In this document: piece after piece, positions 1-9,957 of the stretch
Position numbering within the stretch: position 1 is the first letter of the stretch
Layout: each line of letters begins with the position of its first letter
From: Paraphoma chrysanthemicola
Lineage: Eukaryota > Ascomycota > Dothideomycetes > Pleosporales > Phaeosphaeriaceae
Length of the DNA: 64,000 nt
Reading direction: 5' to 3'
Assembly (NCBI GenBank): GCA_020744225.1
Contig: JAGMWG010000016.1
Coordinates: 806,001-870,000 of the forward strand
Position numbers and translations under genes: made by a program
The notes under the pieces: generated by a model
Database searches by the model: none
What the model was told of the DNA's origin: nothing
What the model saw: only the letters and a program-made list of their open reading frames with translations

Positions 1-145
1 ACTTTGCCACATCGAGACCGAACCACTCTGAGCGGTTTTATAACTCGCGAGACTGGATCGGGCTGTCTGATAGCTCCTAGGACTATTGAGGTTGTACGAT
101 CCCCATTTGACCGAGATCAGAGGGAATTTGGGGGAGCCACGCTCG

Positions 146-835
146 CTAAGTGAACCAAGGGAGCTGGATGTTGGCATACTGGTACCATAGATGCCAGCCA
201 TTGCCATCATGATCAAGTGGTTTCAAAAGTTCTCCCAGTTCGTCGTCTTCGCTGTACGACTCATTGTGGCCGCTGGGCGCACTCCCGATGTCGTCAAACG
301 TGCCGTCGTCTTCTGGCAACTCTTCTGCGTGTCCAAGAGCGAGCTTGCGTCGCTGGGCAACGTTTACAGTCGGCTTCGTTTCATCTCCTTTCCCGTCATC
401 ATGGTCTTTGAACGCAGTAGCTGACCCGCTCGGCTTTGGCCAACATACTGATAAACCACTGGAGTTCTTTATTGGTACTGTTTGCTGTGCATGTTCTCGT
501 AGCCTATTTCCTTGCCAGAAAGGTCGCTCGCATCATGTACAATATGCAAGCTTGTGCAAGGGACTTTCCCCGGCGTTGTGGCCTGTTGACAGTGAATTTG
601 TGAGGTGTTGAACGGAGCTTGGTGCTAGGGTCGGATCCGCGCTTCCCACGGCATTTTCGATTCTGCTGTTGATGTCTTGCTGGATATGGCTCATGGCGCT
701 GGCCAGGGAGTCGTTTGAGTGTCCCGGTCGGGGACGTCCCGCACGTTCGGAGTTGCAAAACGCCGGGTGTGAAATTCGAAAAAGTGGTCTTGTGCTTGCC
801 ACTCCCGTTATCCGTTTGTCGTTGGCGGAAGACAA
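146..835 (-). CDS. possible uncharacterised acidic protein (3' part of a gene)
   Basis: One minus-strand frame runs from 835 to a TAG at 148-146. It is broken only by a TGA at 535-533, and the piece after that stop has no ATG. The C-terminal part looks like real coding sequence. It is Asp/Glu/Gly-rich (for example KDHDDGKGDETKP, AEELPEDDGTFDD and SYSEDDELGELLKPLDHD) and ends in GWHLWYQYANIQLPWFT. The internal TGA could lie in an intron of 63 or 93 nt starting at the GTACAT donor just upstream, because acceptors ending CAAACAG and TTATCAG keep the frame. Otherwise the gene is broken. The start is not resolved; an ATG at 694 (MSHIQQDIN) is one option. I do not recognise a family. The gene would be divergent from the regulator at 1106. 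Confidence 0.35.
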
Positions 836-1105
836 CTTGCACGTTATTGTTATTCAGCCTGCCTCCAAGGTGGGCTGAGTCGCACTGGCAGCACGTGCAC
901 ACCATGCCGCAAATGGTTGTGGCGAATGGCACATGATTGGCGCCGTGATGACACCTGCCAAACATGCTGCCCTAAGCAACCAAAAGGTGCCTACTGTTAT
1001 GAGTAGGCAATAAGCCAAGTCACATACCAGCCGACCAGAGACGTTCCCTCTCGACTCACCAGCGATGCAGCGGCAGCTACAGAAGCTGGCAACTCGGCTA
1101 ATTTG

Positions 1106-2929
1106 ATGCACCTGATGGCTGGTGCTGACCGGCAAACACACCGCCAGCGGTTGCGCATAGCGTGCGGCCCGTGTCGAGAGCGCAAAAGAAAATGCGACGG
1201 CAGGCACCCGTGCGATATGTGCTTTGGATACGGGTACGAATGCTCCTATCGCTCGACAGCACGTAAGCGGCACTCTCAAAGAGGTACAGGTCGATCTGAG
1301 GCCTCGATCAACCGAGAATCCAGCCCGTCAACCTTCGTGTCATCGCTATCACAGCCGCTGGGGTCCCAGGAGCCCTTCAGCAATGCATTAGAAAGACCAA
1401 ATCGTCGCCAGACTGAACATCAGCACCAAGAGCCGCCGCATCGAATTCAAAGCCAAGAGCAAGAGGCGCGAGACCCACAAGCACCGGACCAGGAGGTTCA
1501 TGAGCAGCAAAATGAGGGGCAACAGGGTCTCCCCAACTATCTGCGATCTGTGGAGAGCAATTCCGGTGCAGCGTTCGTACGCCTTCTTACGATGACATTG
1601 GATTCATCCGAGCAAAGTATTTCGCCGATGCGCATGTTGGCATGGAATCTCTTTCTTGGAGAGAGGCAGGCAACGACGGTAGATCCCCCGGAAACCATCA
1701 CAGCCATCCTGTCAGAACCCAAGATGCAAAGCCTGGCTACGATCTACCTTCAGAAGGTTCATCCCTGCTATGGATTTGTTGACAGGAGTTTGCTATTCCG
1801 GATTATACCGATGTTTTGGAATGGGCAGAAAGGATCTGGGGTTCAAGAAGCTCTGATGTGTGGCGTCGCCGCCCTTGGCTGCCTCTTCTCGGGTGCCCAT
1901 GATTTGGCGATCGAGCAGAACCTGGTTGCCCTTGCCAAACGCCTGCTAGATCCATCGACTGCGGGGTTTCCATCACTCACTATGGCTACTGCTTGGCTAC
2001 TGCGCACTGTGTATTTGCGGCTCACAGCGAAGCCAGAAGAGGCATGGATAGTCAGCTGCACCACACTTCATGTCATCGATGCCTTAGGATCAATGAGTAG
2101 TGTGAATCTTAACAACAATTCTGCGCTGCCTCAGGAGGCCCAAGACATTCGCATTCGAAGAAAAGTGCTCGGTGTGGCGCAGCATCTGAATATATGGATG
2201 TCGTATGATCTCGGTCGGAGTCGTGTACTTCTACCTAACGTCGATACATTCCCATTACTCGCGGATTCGGGAGAGTATACGATCGAACTCTTGGAACTCC
2301 TTCCATACTCACAAGACCTGGACCCAACTAATAAACTGAGTGTGGATCGTCTGGTTACCGCGATGACAGAAGTCCTTGGCCGACACCACTCAGAACCTCC
2401 GTCGTTATTAGCACAATGCAATTTGATGCTGTGTATGTATCGTAGGCTACAGGCCTCAAAATTCGAACTTTCGGAAGGTGTTATGCAAAAGGTTCTTGGC
2501 CTAATGAAGAGTGGCATCCAAGCTGTTCATGTAGCCATTGCCACAGGTATTCCGTGGCATCACGTAGCCAACATCCCATTCCAGGTACTCTGCATGCTGC
2601 TTGTTATGGACACTGTACAGTCCTTTGGGCTCTTGAACGAGACCCTGGCGTGTGTCGTGGCTGTCAACGACGCGTACCGGACCGAAGCGACAAGGGAAGC
2701 AGTCACTGCGGCGCATACCTTACTTCAGCTACATCGAGAGCGAAGAGAATCCGAAATCCGAAATCATTCCAACATGCTAAGCCTGTACCCATCGGTGGAT
2801 CTTCAATTTCAGGAGGGTCGGGGTGATCTCGTGACCGGGGATGCTATGCTGGACTCCTGGTGGTTCAACGAATTCGTGGCTCACACTGATTTATTTGGTT
2901 CCAGTAATGGTGGTCCGCCATTGGTATAA
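1106..2929 (+). CDS. Zn(II)2Cys6 transcription factor (607 aa)
   Basis: This is a fungal nuclear regulator with an N-terminal binuclear zinc cluster at about residues 15-45. The cysteines have spacing C-x2-C-x6-C-x5-C-x2-C-x6-C (CGPCRERKRKC then DGRHPCDMC), with the usual basic residues between Cys2 and Cys3. A Gln/Glu/His-rich linker follows (about 85-150). The rest is a helical region in the position of the fungal-specific middle homology region. The frame is a single exon. ATG 1106 is used because only a TTG lies before it in frame. It heads a block of nitronate monooxygenase, MFS transporter and FAD oxidase, so it is a candidate local regulator; that role is inferred from position only. 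Its ligand and target sites cannot be read from the sequence. Confidence 0.9.
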   Translation: MHLMAGADRQTHRQRLRIACGPCRERKRKCDGRHPCDMCFGYGYECSYRSTARKRHSQRGTGRSEASINRESSPSTFVSSLSQPLGSQEPFSNALERPNRRQTEHQHQEPPHRIQSQEQEARDPQAPDQEVHEQQNEGQQGLPNYLRSVESNSGAAFVRLLTMTLDSSEQSISPMRMLAWNLFLGERQATTVDPPETITAILSEPKMQSLATIYLQKVHPCYGFVDRSLLFRIIPMFWNGQKGSGVQEALMCGVAALGCLFSGAHDLAIEQNLVALAKRLLDPSTAGFPSLTMATAWLLRTVYLRLTAKPEEAWIVSCTTLHVIDALGSMSSVNLNNNSALPQEAQDIRIRRKVLGVAQHLNIWMSYDLGRSRVLLPNVDTFPLLADSGEYTIELLELLPYSQDLDPTNKLSVDRLVTAMTEVLGRHHSEPPSLLAQCNLMLCMYRRLQASKFELSEGVMQKVLGLMKSGIQAVHVAIATGIPWHHVANIPFQVLCMLLVMDTVQSFGLLNETLACVVAVNDAYRTEATREAVTAAHTLLQLHRERRESEIRNHSNMLSLYPSVDLQFQEGRGDLVTGDAMLDSWWFNEFVAHTDLFGSSNGGPPLV

Positions 2930-4053
2930 GTGTGCTAGACCTGCGATCTATTCCATGAAGCTGTCCACGCCAATCCATGTACTTTTACTGCACCTCAATT
3001 GATAACACAAATGCACTAATTGCATGTTTTCGTTACAACAAGATTCGAAGATATTCCGAGAAAGCTGACATCGCTTGGTTTCATGGCGCAACTTCGGCTC
3101 CAACCTCTCAACGCATACTCGCATGGGTTCCGGCCATGATTCCATGCTGAGTCGTCAGGTTCGCCCGTCAACTTCGGTATGAGATTTGAGTCTGATGGTA
3201 GACAAAGAGAGCTCTATCAGGACGGAAGGTGTGCGTATGGACAGCAGCTATGCGGACTGCTTGATGAAAATGGCATACTAGAGTTCAGCAATATATGTTA
3301 AGGTTATCTTGATAGTCCGGAATGAGTAAAGCTGAGATCTATCTGCATGCGCGCAGAAAGTACTGGACTCCCGCGGAACTCTAGGGACCCGGCATAATTT
3401 GCATTGATGCGAAGACGGAGCCCTCTCTCACGTCACGAGGCCAATATGTGAGAACACAGCAGCCTGTGATTCGAGACATAATGATTAGACTGCGAAATCG
3501 CACGCTGTAGGCGCGTTGAACAATTCTTTAATTCACAGCAGCAATGACACCCAATTTGCGATGAAAACCAGATCATCCGCAAACGGGAAGCGCAATACTA
3601 GGATGCTTGCTCCCTCATCTTACTAACATTGATGACATCGATAATTTCTAAGCTTCAATAACAAGTGTCGGGACTCAGTAGGTGCGCGTGCGGAAATGGC
3701 GGAAATGGCGGGTGCGGACGTGGGCGGGAGGAGCATCCGATACACCGAGTGAGCGACAACGTGAAGAGAGATGCAATAGACCTTCGTCTAAAATTTCTTG
3801 GTTTCTAAGCCACTCATTCATCCCTAAGCCGTTGTTTGTAGCTATGAGGCAAGACTGGATCGCTTTTCGGGCGCTGACAATTCGAAACCTGTGACTTGAA
3901 TGCCTCTATGAACCGAGTATCACACCCTCTACCAACCCCACCCCCACTTAATTCAATCTCCTTTTTTCGATCGACTTCACTTGCTCAAGACCTCCCCATT
4001 GTCTCCGCAATCTAAGTTTCAAGGTACAGCCCCATTATCACGATTTACTCTTA
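2930..4053. other. intergenic, no gene seen
   Basis: This interval holds the terminator side of the regulator and the promoter side of the nitronate monooxygenase. A C-rich stretch near 3930-3960 (accccacccccactt) precedes the start at 4054 and resembles a pyrimidine-rich fungal 5' leader. I saw no coding frame that looks real. Confidence 0.5.
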
Positions 4054-5181
4054 ATGGCTTTTAGTACCTATACTCGGCTGACGGATATACAGATGGCCGC
4101 TTCCATTGCGTCTCTTAGGCTTAATATAACCAATCGTCTATTGAACAGGTTCCCATGGGTAACTGCGCCGTTCATCGTTGCTGCACCTATGCGCGTCATG
4201 ACTGGCCCAGACCTTGCCATCGCTGCCTCGAAAGCAGGCGGACTAGGCTTCATCGGCCCAGGTTTGAAGCCAGAGGACACTATCAAAGACTTAAGTACGG
4301 CACGGAAGCTCTTTGATGCGGCACGAACCACAACATTCACCTCACCAATGTTTGACGATACTCTACCTATCGGGGTAGGGTTTCAGCTATGGAATGGCGA
4401 CATCAAAACTGCAACGCAGGCTGTACGCGATTATCGACCGTGTGCAGCGTGGTTATTCGCTCCCCGTGAGGGACAGAAAGAGCTCGACGAGTGGACAGAC
4501 GCCCTGAAGCAAGCTCACTCGGGAATACATGTCTGGACACAGATTGGTTCTTTCCAAGAAGGTCTTGACGCAGCGAATAGCCCATCGCGCCCTGACGTGC
4601 TTGTTGTCCAGGGAGCAGAAGCGGGTGGCCATGGTACCACTGAAGGCGCGATGGGGCTCATGACACTTTTACCCGAGATTGCAGACGCTGTGAACCACCT
4701 TGACATTCCTCTCTTCGCAGCTGGAGGAATAGCAGATGGCAGAGGAGTTGCTGCTGCCATTGCGCTAGGTGCGTCTGGCGTAGCATTGGGGACTCGCTTT
4801 TTGGCCTCAACGGAGGCGCGCATTAGCAAAGGCTATCAACAAGCAATCATACAAGCTACCGACGGTGCAAAGCAGACCGTCCGTACAACTTTGTACAACC
4901 AACTTCGAGGTACACATGGCTGGCCAGAACAATACAGCCCACGTGGCATCATCAACCAAAGCTGGCATGATCATCACGCTGGCGTGCCTTTTGAGGAGCT
5001 CAAGAGGCTCCATGATGATGCTATGAGAGCCGGGGATAGCGGATGGGGCCCAGAGGGAAGGCTAGCTACATATGCTGGTGCTGGCATAGGTCTAGTGCGG
5101 AGTGTGGAACCAGCAGGTGTATTAATTGAGCGTCTCCAAAATGAGGCTAGAGACGTCATGAAAATTCTTCCACGCTTGTAA
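4054..5181 (+). CDS. nitronate monooxygenase (2-nitropropane dioxygenase family), 375 aa
   Basis: The enzyme is an FMN-dependent TIM-barrel oxidase that oxidises alkyl nitronates (for example propionate 3-nitronate) to carbonyl products and nitrite. Family motifs are clear. APFIVAAPMRV lies near the N-terminus and GGLGFIGPG follows. QGAEAGGHG, at about residue 187, contains the family's catalytic His. AAGGIADGRGVAAAIALGASGVALGTRF is the phosphate-binding end of the barrel. The length is normal and the gene is intronless. ATG 4054 is the first in frame; an ATG at 4093 would remove 13 residues and is also possible. There is no targeting signal. It sits between a Zn2Cys6 regulator and an MFS transporter on the same strand, which suggests a role in using or detoxifying a nitro compound. 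That role is inferred. Confidence 0.92.
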   Translation: MAFSTYTRLTDIQMAASIASLRLNITNRLLNRFPWVTAPFIVAAPMRVMTGPDLAIAASKAGGLGFIGPGLKPEDTIKDLSTARKLFDAARTTTFTSPMFDDTLPIGVGFQLWNGDIKTATQAVRDYRPCAAWLFAPREGQKELDEWTDALKQAHSGIHVWTQIGSFQEGLDAANSPSRPDVLVVQGAEAGGHGTTEGAMGLMTLLPEIADAVNHLDIPLFAAGGIADGRGVAAAIALGASGVALGTRFLASTEARISKGYQQAIIQATDGAKQTVRTTLYNQLRGTHGWPEQYSPRGIINQSWHDHHAGVPFEELKRLHDDAMRAGDSGWGPEGRLATYAGAGIGLVRSVEPAGVLIERLQNEARDVMKILPRL

Positions 5182-6135
5182 TATTGCGGGTCGGGCTGAC
5201 CATACAACAAACCGAGGTGGAATGTAGCTCGTTAGAGTGCTTGAATGTAGTTGGAGCTATCTCCATTTGAGCATGATGCAAAGGCGAATGAAGCAAATAC
5301 CAGCAGCCGGTGAGTCCCTTGCAATTGTGAGGCTCTTGAATTGCCATGAATGAAGGGTAGTTGAGGAACTTGACTTTCAAAACGGCAGCGCGAAGTCATG
5401 CGGATGATACACCACAGAATTCACGATTAATGGTTGATGGCGGGGCTGTCTCACATATGTGGGTGCTAGAGGAGGTCATAGATTGGAAATTGATCGTAAG
5501 TTGACTAATTACCTATGTACGCTTTTGAAGCCAGTGAAAGGTTTGAGACATTCACGGGCAACGTAACGCATCTGTACACCGCAGCACCCCAAATACTACC
5601 GGAACTAGGCCTCCGTATCCAGGCCACGTCGAACTAACGGCTTCCATTAAACTGATCGCAAACTGTCACCGTCCTGGAATTGGCGAAAATCACTTTCACA
5701 CCACGGGCTTCAGATACTTCACAGAAGCCCCAAAGGCCGGCCAGTCTCAAGTGAACCAGCCATCAAAACATTGCAGAGTTTAGACATCGCCCACAGATAT
5801 AGTGAGACCGTTTTTCATAGGCTTGAAGTGCGCTATTCGTGTTTGCCGCCTGCGACAAACTAGCTTTCCTCATTGGAAATGGGCTGCCGCGTAAAGCCGC
5901 CACTTCCGCTCCTCATCCGCAATCGCGACAGCAGGAAGTCAAACTTCTTGTTGAGATCCATTACTAATATAACTTCGCCTGTGAAAACCAATAAAGCAGA
6001 AAATGTTTAAAAGCGCTCTGGTTGCATGCGAACTTCCGCAATTAGTCAATTATTATCAATCATTCTTCAAACTTCCGATTGAACACACATCATTGCTTCG
6101 TCTGCTAAACCGAAGATCATCACACGAGATACAAG
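5182..6135. other. intergenic, promoter region of MFS gene
   Basis: This 0.95 kb interval lies between two genes on the same strand. It has no convincing coding frame. A run of A-rich sequence (about 5960-6010) lies 130-170 bp before the MFS start. I saw nothing else that stands out. Confidence 0.5.
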
Positions 6136-7831
6136 ATGGACCTCGTGAACGAGCACAAACTTACTGAAGATGGCTTCGAGGACTACTGGCTCTCTATGGG
6201 AGGCGGCAGAAATTACCCCGAGCACTGTCCGGATCGCAAAGAGTTTGTGGTTACTTTCGAAGAGCCGCACGATTCTTTCCACCCGCAGAATTGGACTTCA
6301 TGTACCAAGTACATACGCCAGAATAAATTTTAATTCGGCATGTTGACAAATTCTGCAGGTTATGTATTGCCACAACCTCGTGTTGTGGGACGTTCGTGGC
6401 CTCCTTCAACAGCGCCATCTTCGCTGCAGGTGAAACCGGAGTGAGCCAAGAATTTGACGTGGGGAGGGTGGTCGCTGCACTGGGTACCAGCCTCTTCGTC
6501 TTAGGGTTTGCATTCGGCCCATTGATTTGGGCGCCAGGCTCGGAACTTATCGGACGGCGCTGGCCACTCTGTATTGGCTTGATTGGGTCCTCCATTTTCA
6601 CAATCGCAAGCGCAACTTCCAAGGATATCCAAACGCTCATCATTACCCGCTTTTTTGCTGGATTGTTTGGCGCCAGTCCGCTGTGTGTCGTTCCCGCAGT
6701 GCTGTCAGATATGTATGACAGCACCTATCGGGGCATGGCGATATCCATCTATGCCCTGACGGTTTTCGGAGGGCCGTTTCTGGCGCCAATCATTGGTGAA
6801 TTCATTGCAGCAAGCTACTTGGGATGGCGCTGGACGCTATATATGCCAGCGATACTAGGGTTTACCAACTCACTGTTCTTGTTGTACTTCCTGCAAGAGA
6901 CGTTTGCGCCAATCGTTCTGGTCAAGAAAGCTGTACAACTGCGGCGTCAGACGGGCAATTGGGCTATCCACGCAGAGCAAGAGAAAGCTGAAATCGACAT
7001 CAATGAATTTGTGCAGAAATATCTGACGAGGCCATTGCGTATGCTTACGACGGAACCCATTGTACTTTTCGTCTCCATGTACATGTCGTTCATATACGGG
7101 TTGGTTTACGCCCTCCTCAAGGCATACCCGTTCGTGTTCAGCCACGTCTACAAGATGTCCACTGGTGTCGACGCGCTGCCATTCCTAGGACTGTTTTGTG
7201 GAATTATTCTAGCCCTTGGTTTTATTCTCAGCCAACATCAATCGTACATTCAAATGCTGGCGGCAAATGATGGCAAGGTTGTGCCAGAATGGCGCCTTCG
7301 TCCCACTATTCTGGGAGCGATTGTGTTTCCGGTTGGCCTTTTTTGGTAGGTTTATCTCATACATGGGGTTTAGAAAAGGGTCTCAATTGAACTAACATCT
7401 TGCACAGGTTTGCATGGACAGGCTTTACTGACACAATTCATTGGATGTCGCCAGTTTCAGCAGGAGTCTTCATTGGATTCGGGGTCCTTTGCATTTTCTT
7501 GCCTTGCTTCAACTACCTTGTTGATGCTTTCTTGCCGCTGTGAGTGATTTAAACTCTTCCGATATTCAAACTTCGGATTGACAACAACTGACAGCTCACT
7601 CAATATAGTGCGGCTTCTACAGTCGCAGCCAACATTATGTTACGCTCTGCAGTTGCAGCTAGCTTCCCTTTGTTCTCAACTCAAATGTTTGAAAACCTTG
7701 GTGTGAAATGGGCAGGAACACTTCTTGCTTGCCTCGCGGCTGTGATGATACCGATTCCGATCGTCTTCAGGATATACGGGCCTGCCCTACGAGCAAAGAG
7801 TAGGATATTAAATGCAGCTTTGGCAACATGA
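6136..7831 (+). CDS. MFS transporter, DHA1 drug/proton antiporter type (504 aa)
   Basis: The gene has four exons: 6136-6308, 6359-7345, 7408-7539 and 7609-7831. Introns start GTACAT, GTAGGT and GTGAGT and end CTGCAG, CACAG and ATATAG. The exons sum to 1515 nt in one frame. The protein is a 12-helix plasma-membrane carrier. It shows the loop 2-3 signature GSELIGRRWPL, the segment RFFAGLFGASPLCVVPAVLSD, and the antiporter motif C form GGPFLAPIIGEF. A long central loop (about residues 255-290) follows the sixth helix. The N-terminus has FEEPHDSFHPQNW, typical of fungal polyamine or multidrug DHA1 proteins. The substrate cannot be read. Placement next to the nitronate monooxygenase and FAD oxidase suggests import or export of that pathway's compound, which is an inference. 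Confidence 0.92.
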
Positions 7832-8037
7832 TAGTCCCTTGAGCGAGGCACTGTTGGGTACATACCGAATTCGAAAAGCAATATGCGCCATCACAGCAGC
7901 AGCGTGCGGTGAGCAAATCCTATAATCAGTTATTTGAACACTACGAACAACCGTAAAGTATGTTTCCATCTTGGCCTCGCCCGCCCCATGACCTCGAATT
8001 CAACAATCAGGACCTACGCTTTAGGTGAGCAGCCATC

Positions 8038-9885
8038 TCACGTTGGCTGTAGACCCAGCTCTGCACCCGGTTCCGGAAATCTGCTGCCAGTGATTTCCTG
8101 GTCTCCGAAAATGAAGTGTCCGTCCACAGCCATGTCTACGGGATGCCATCTTTCAGTGGCTGGTGCGTACTCGGTTGGTCTTGATGGGGCAGGAATTCTA
8201 AGACATGCGCGTCCTTCTACAACATGCATATGATCGGCATTGATGCCCGGACTGACCCAAAAGGTCATGTTTGGGTCGAGCTTATATTTGATCTTGGAGA
8301 GTCGTGGGTAGTTCGTTCCCCAGAATGATGAAGAGAAGTTTGGCTCCGTAACACTTGCCTGCAACCGTGTCTTAGCAAGCGAGCACGAATGTTGGTCAGC
8401 TAGTGGCTTACCTCGTTGATGTAGGTTCCCATGTCCGGTGCAAGACGCCTCAATCCATCCGCATTCGTTGTATTGCTCTTGTTGGCAATGACCAGCGCCA
8501 CTGCTCGTCGCCACCCAGGATTGACAGCTGTGTTCTTTCCATCGCCGAGTCTCATCCCTGGTGCTTGAAGCATGACACCAAGATTGCCACCAGTTTGACG
8601 AAGCGCGTCCGTGAGATTAGGGCTCGTCAGATGCTCCGCACCGAGAAGGCGGCTATCGTATGGTATCACACCGCGACCTCGTCGGTCTTGTGGTGTGGTT
8701 GGCTGTGGCACTAGCGGGCCGTACGTTCCGTCGAAGAACTCGCGATATGTGGTGAACGAGAAGGGCCGAGTCTGATAGGGCGTTATACCCGTGAGCGTCT
8801 GGATATGTTCCAGAATAGGGCCCCATATTGCATTGGCTTTCGCAATCCCAGCTTGTGGCCCCGGATGGATGGCGAAGCCATGGATTGTCGTCGGCCTCAC
8901 ATAGAACACAGCGCTGATCCCCTGATCATGCAATGCGGGAAGTTGACCAAGAAGGTATTCGAGCGCCTGGCTTGTTGGTCGAATCCCTTCTTCAAACTCT
9001 GACACATCTCGGGTGGAGTTGATGTACCAGTTGAAGCCAGTAACTGGTATCGTTGGATATGCCTTCCAAGTTGCTTGAACCACGATACCAAATGTACCTC
9101 CACCGCCGCCTCGAATTGCCCAGAAAAGATCAGTATTGGTCTCGCAATTGGCGACGCGGAGTTCGCCGTCCGGCGTCACAATCAGTGCTTCGAGCCACTG
9201 GTCAACGCCGAGCCCGTACTGCTTGGTGAGCGGACCATAGCCGCCATTCTGACCCCAGCCTCCGCCGACGGCGACTGTACCTAGTCGTGGAATCAGTGCC
9301 AATCTTGACAGGAAAGAATGCTCTGAACATACCTGCGCCACCACTTACAGTGAAGAGCTTCGACTTGCTCAAAGCGTAGTTCAGAGGGAGACCCGCCACT
9401 GCCGGACCATATGTGACCGCAGCTTGAGCGCCCTCCAAAGGCGTGATCTCATTGACTGTTGTATCGAGTCCAACGAATGACTGGCCCTCTTTCGAAGGCG
9501 TGTACGATTGCATCACTCGCACACCCTGGAACAGCGATAGATCAATAATAAGACCCGACCCCGCATCGTTCCGAGCTTGTTGGTCATGCCCAGTAGTCAA
9601 CACCGCAAGACGAATGTTGTGTTTCCGGACGAAGCGCACAGCGCGCTGTACATCTTCGATCGATCTGGCCTGGAGTCGATAGTCGGGCAGAGGACCCCAC
9701 TTGTCGCTTGTGTTGACGGAAGGAAGCACGCCAGGAAGTTCGGATTTCCAGACGTCTGGTGAGGGCCAGTCGGCGTCGGTATTGAGTTTCCTACAGCCTG
9801 GAGGGGTGGTGGTGATGTTTTGTGAGGCGTGGATGAGATTGGAGTGGGAGACGAATAACGCAGGGAGAAGGTAGGCGAGTTTCAT
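8038..9885 (-). CDS. secreted FAD-linked oxidase, BBE/VAO type (580 aa)
   Basis: There are three exons: 9885-9333, 9280-8412 and 8358-8038, totalling 1743 nt. The first 20 residues (MKLAYLLPALFVSHSNLIHA) form a signal peptide. The PCMH-type FAD domain carries TGHDQQARNDAGSGLIIDL, whose His is the expected 8-alpha-histidyl attachment site. The second attachment Cys seen in bicovalent enzymes is absent: this stretch reads VSGGAGTVAVGGGWGQNGGYGP. The C-terminal BBE domain has FWGTNYPRLSKIKYKLDP. Such enzymes oxidise alcohols, sugars or secondary metabolites with O2. The gene converges with the MFS gene about 200 bp away. A TATA-like element lies about 70 bp upstream. A substrate linked to the nearby nitronate monooxygenase is possible but unproven. 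Confidence 0.92.
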
Positions 9886-9950
9886 CGTGGACTTAAGAGC
9901 CGATGCCTGGCGAACCTGATGCAGTGAATATCAGACGTCAAGCCTGCCTT

Positions 9951-9957
9951 CTATATA
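9951..9957 (-). promoter_or_regulatory. TATA-like box of FAD oxidase 1
   Basis: The minus strand reads TATATAG within GTTTATATAG, about 66-72 bp before the ATG at 9885. Position and sequence fit a TATA box; this is not proven. Confidence 0.45.
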
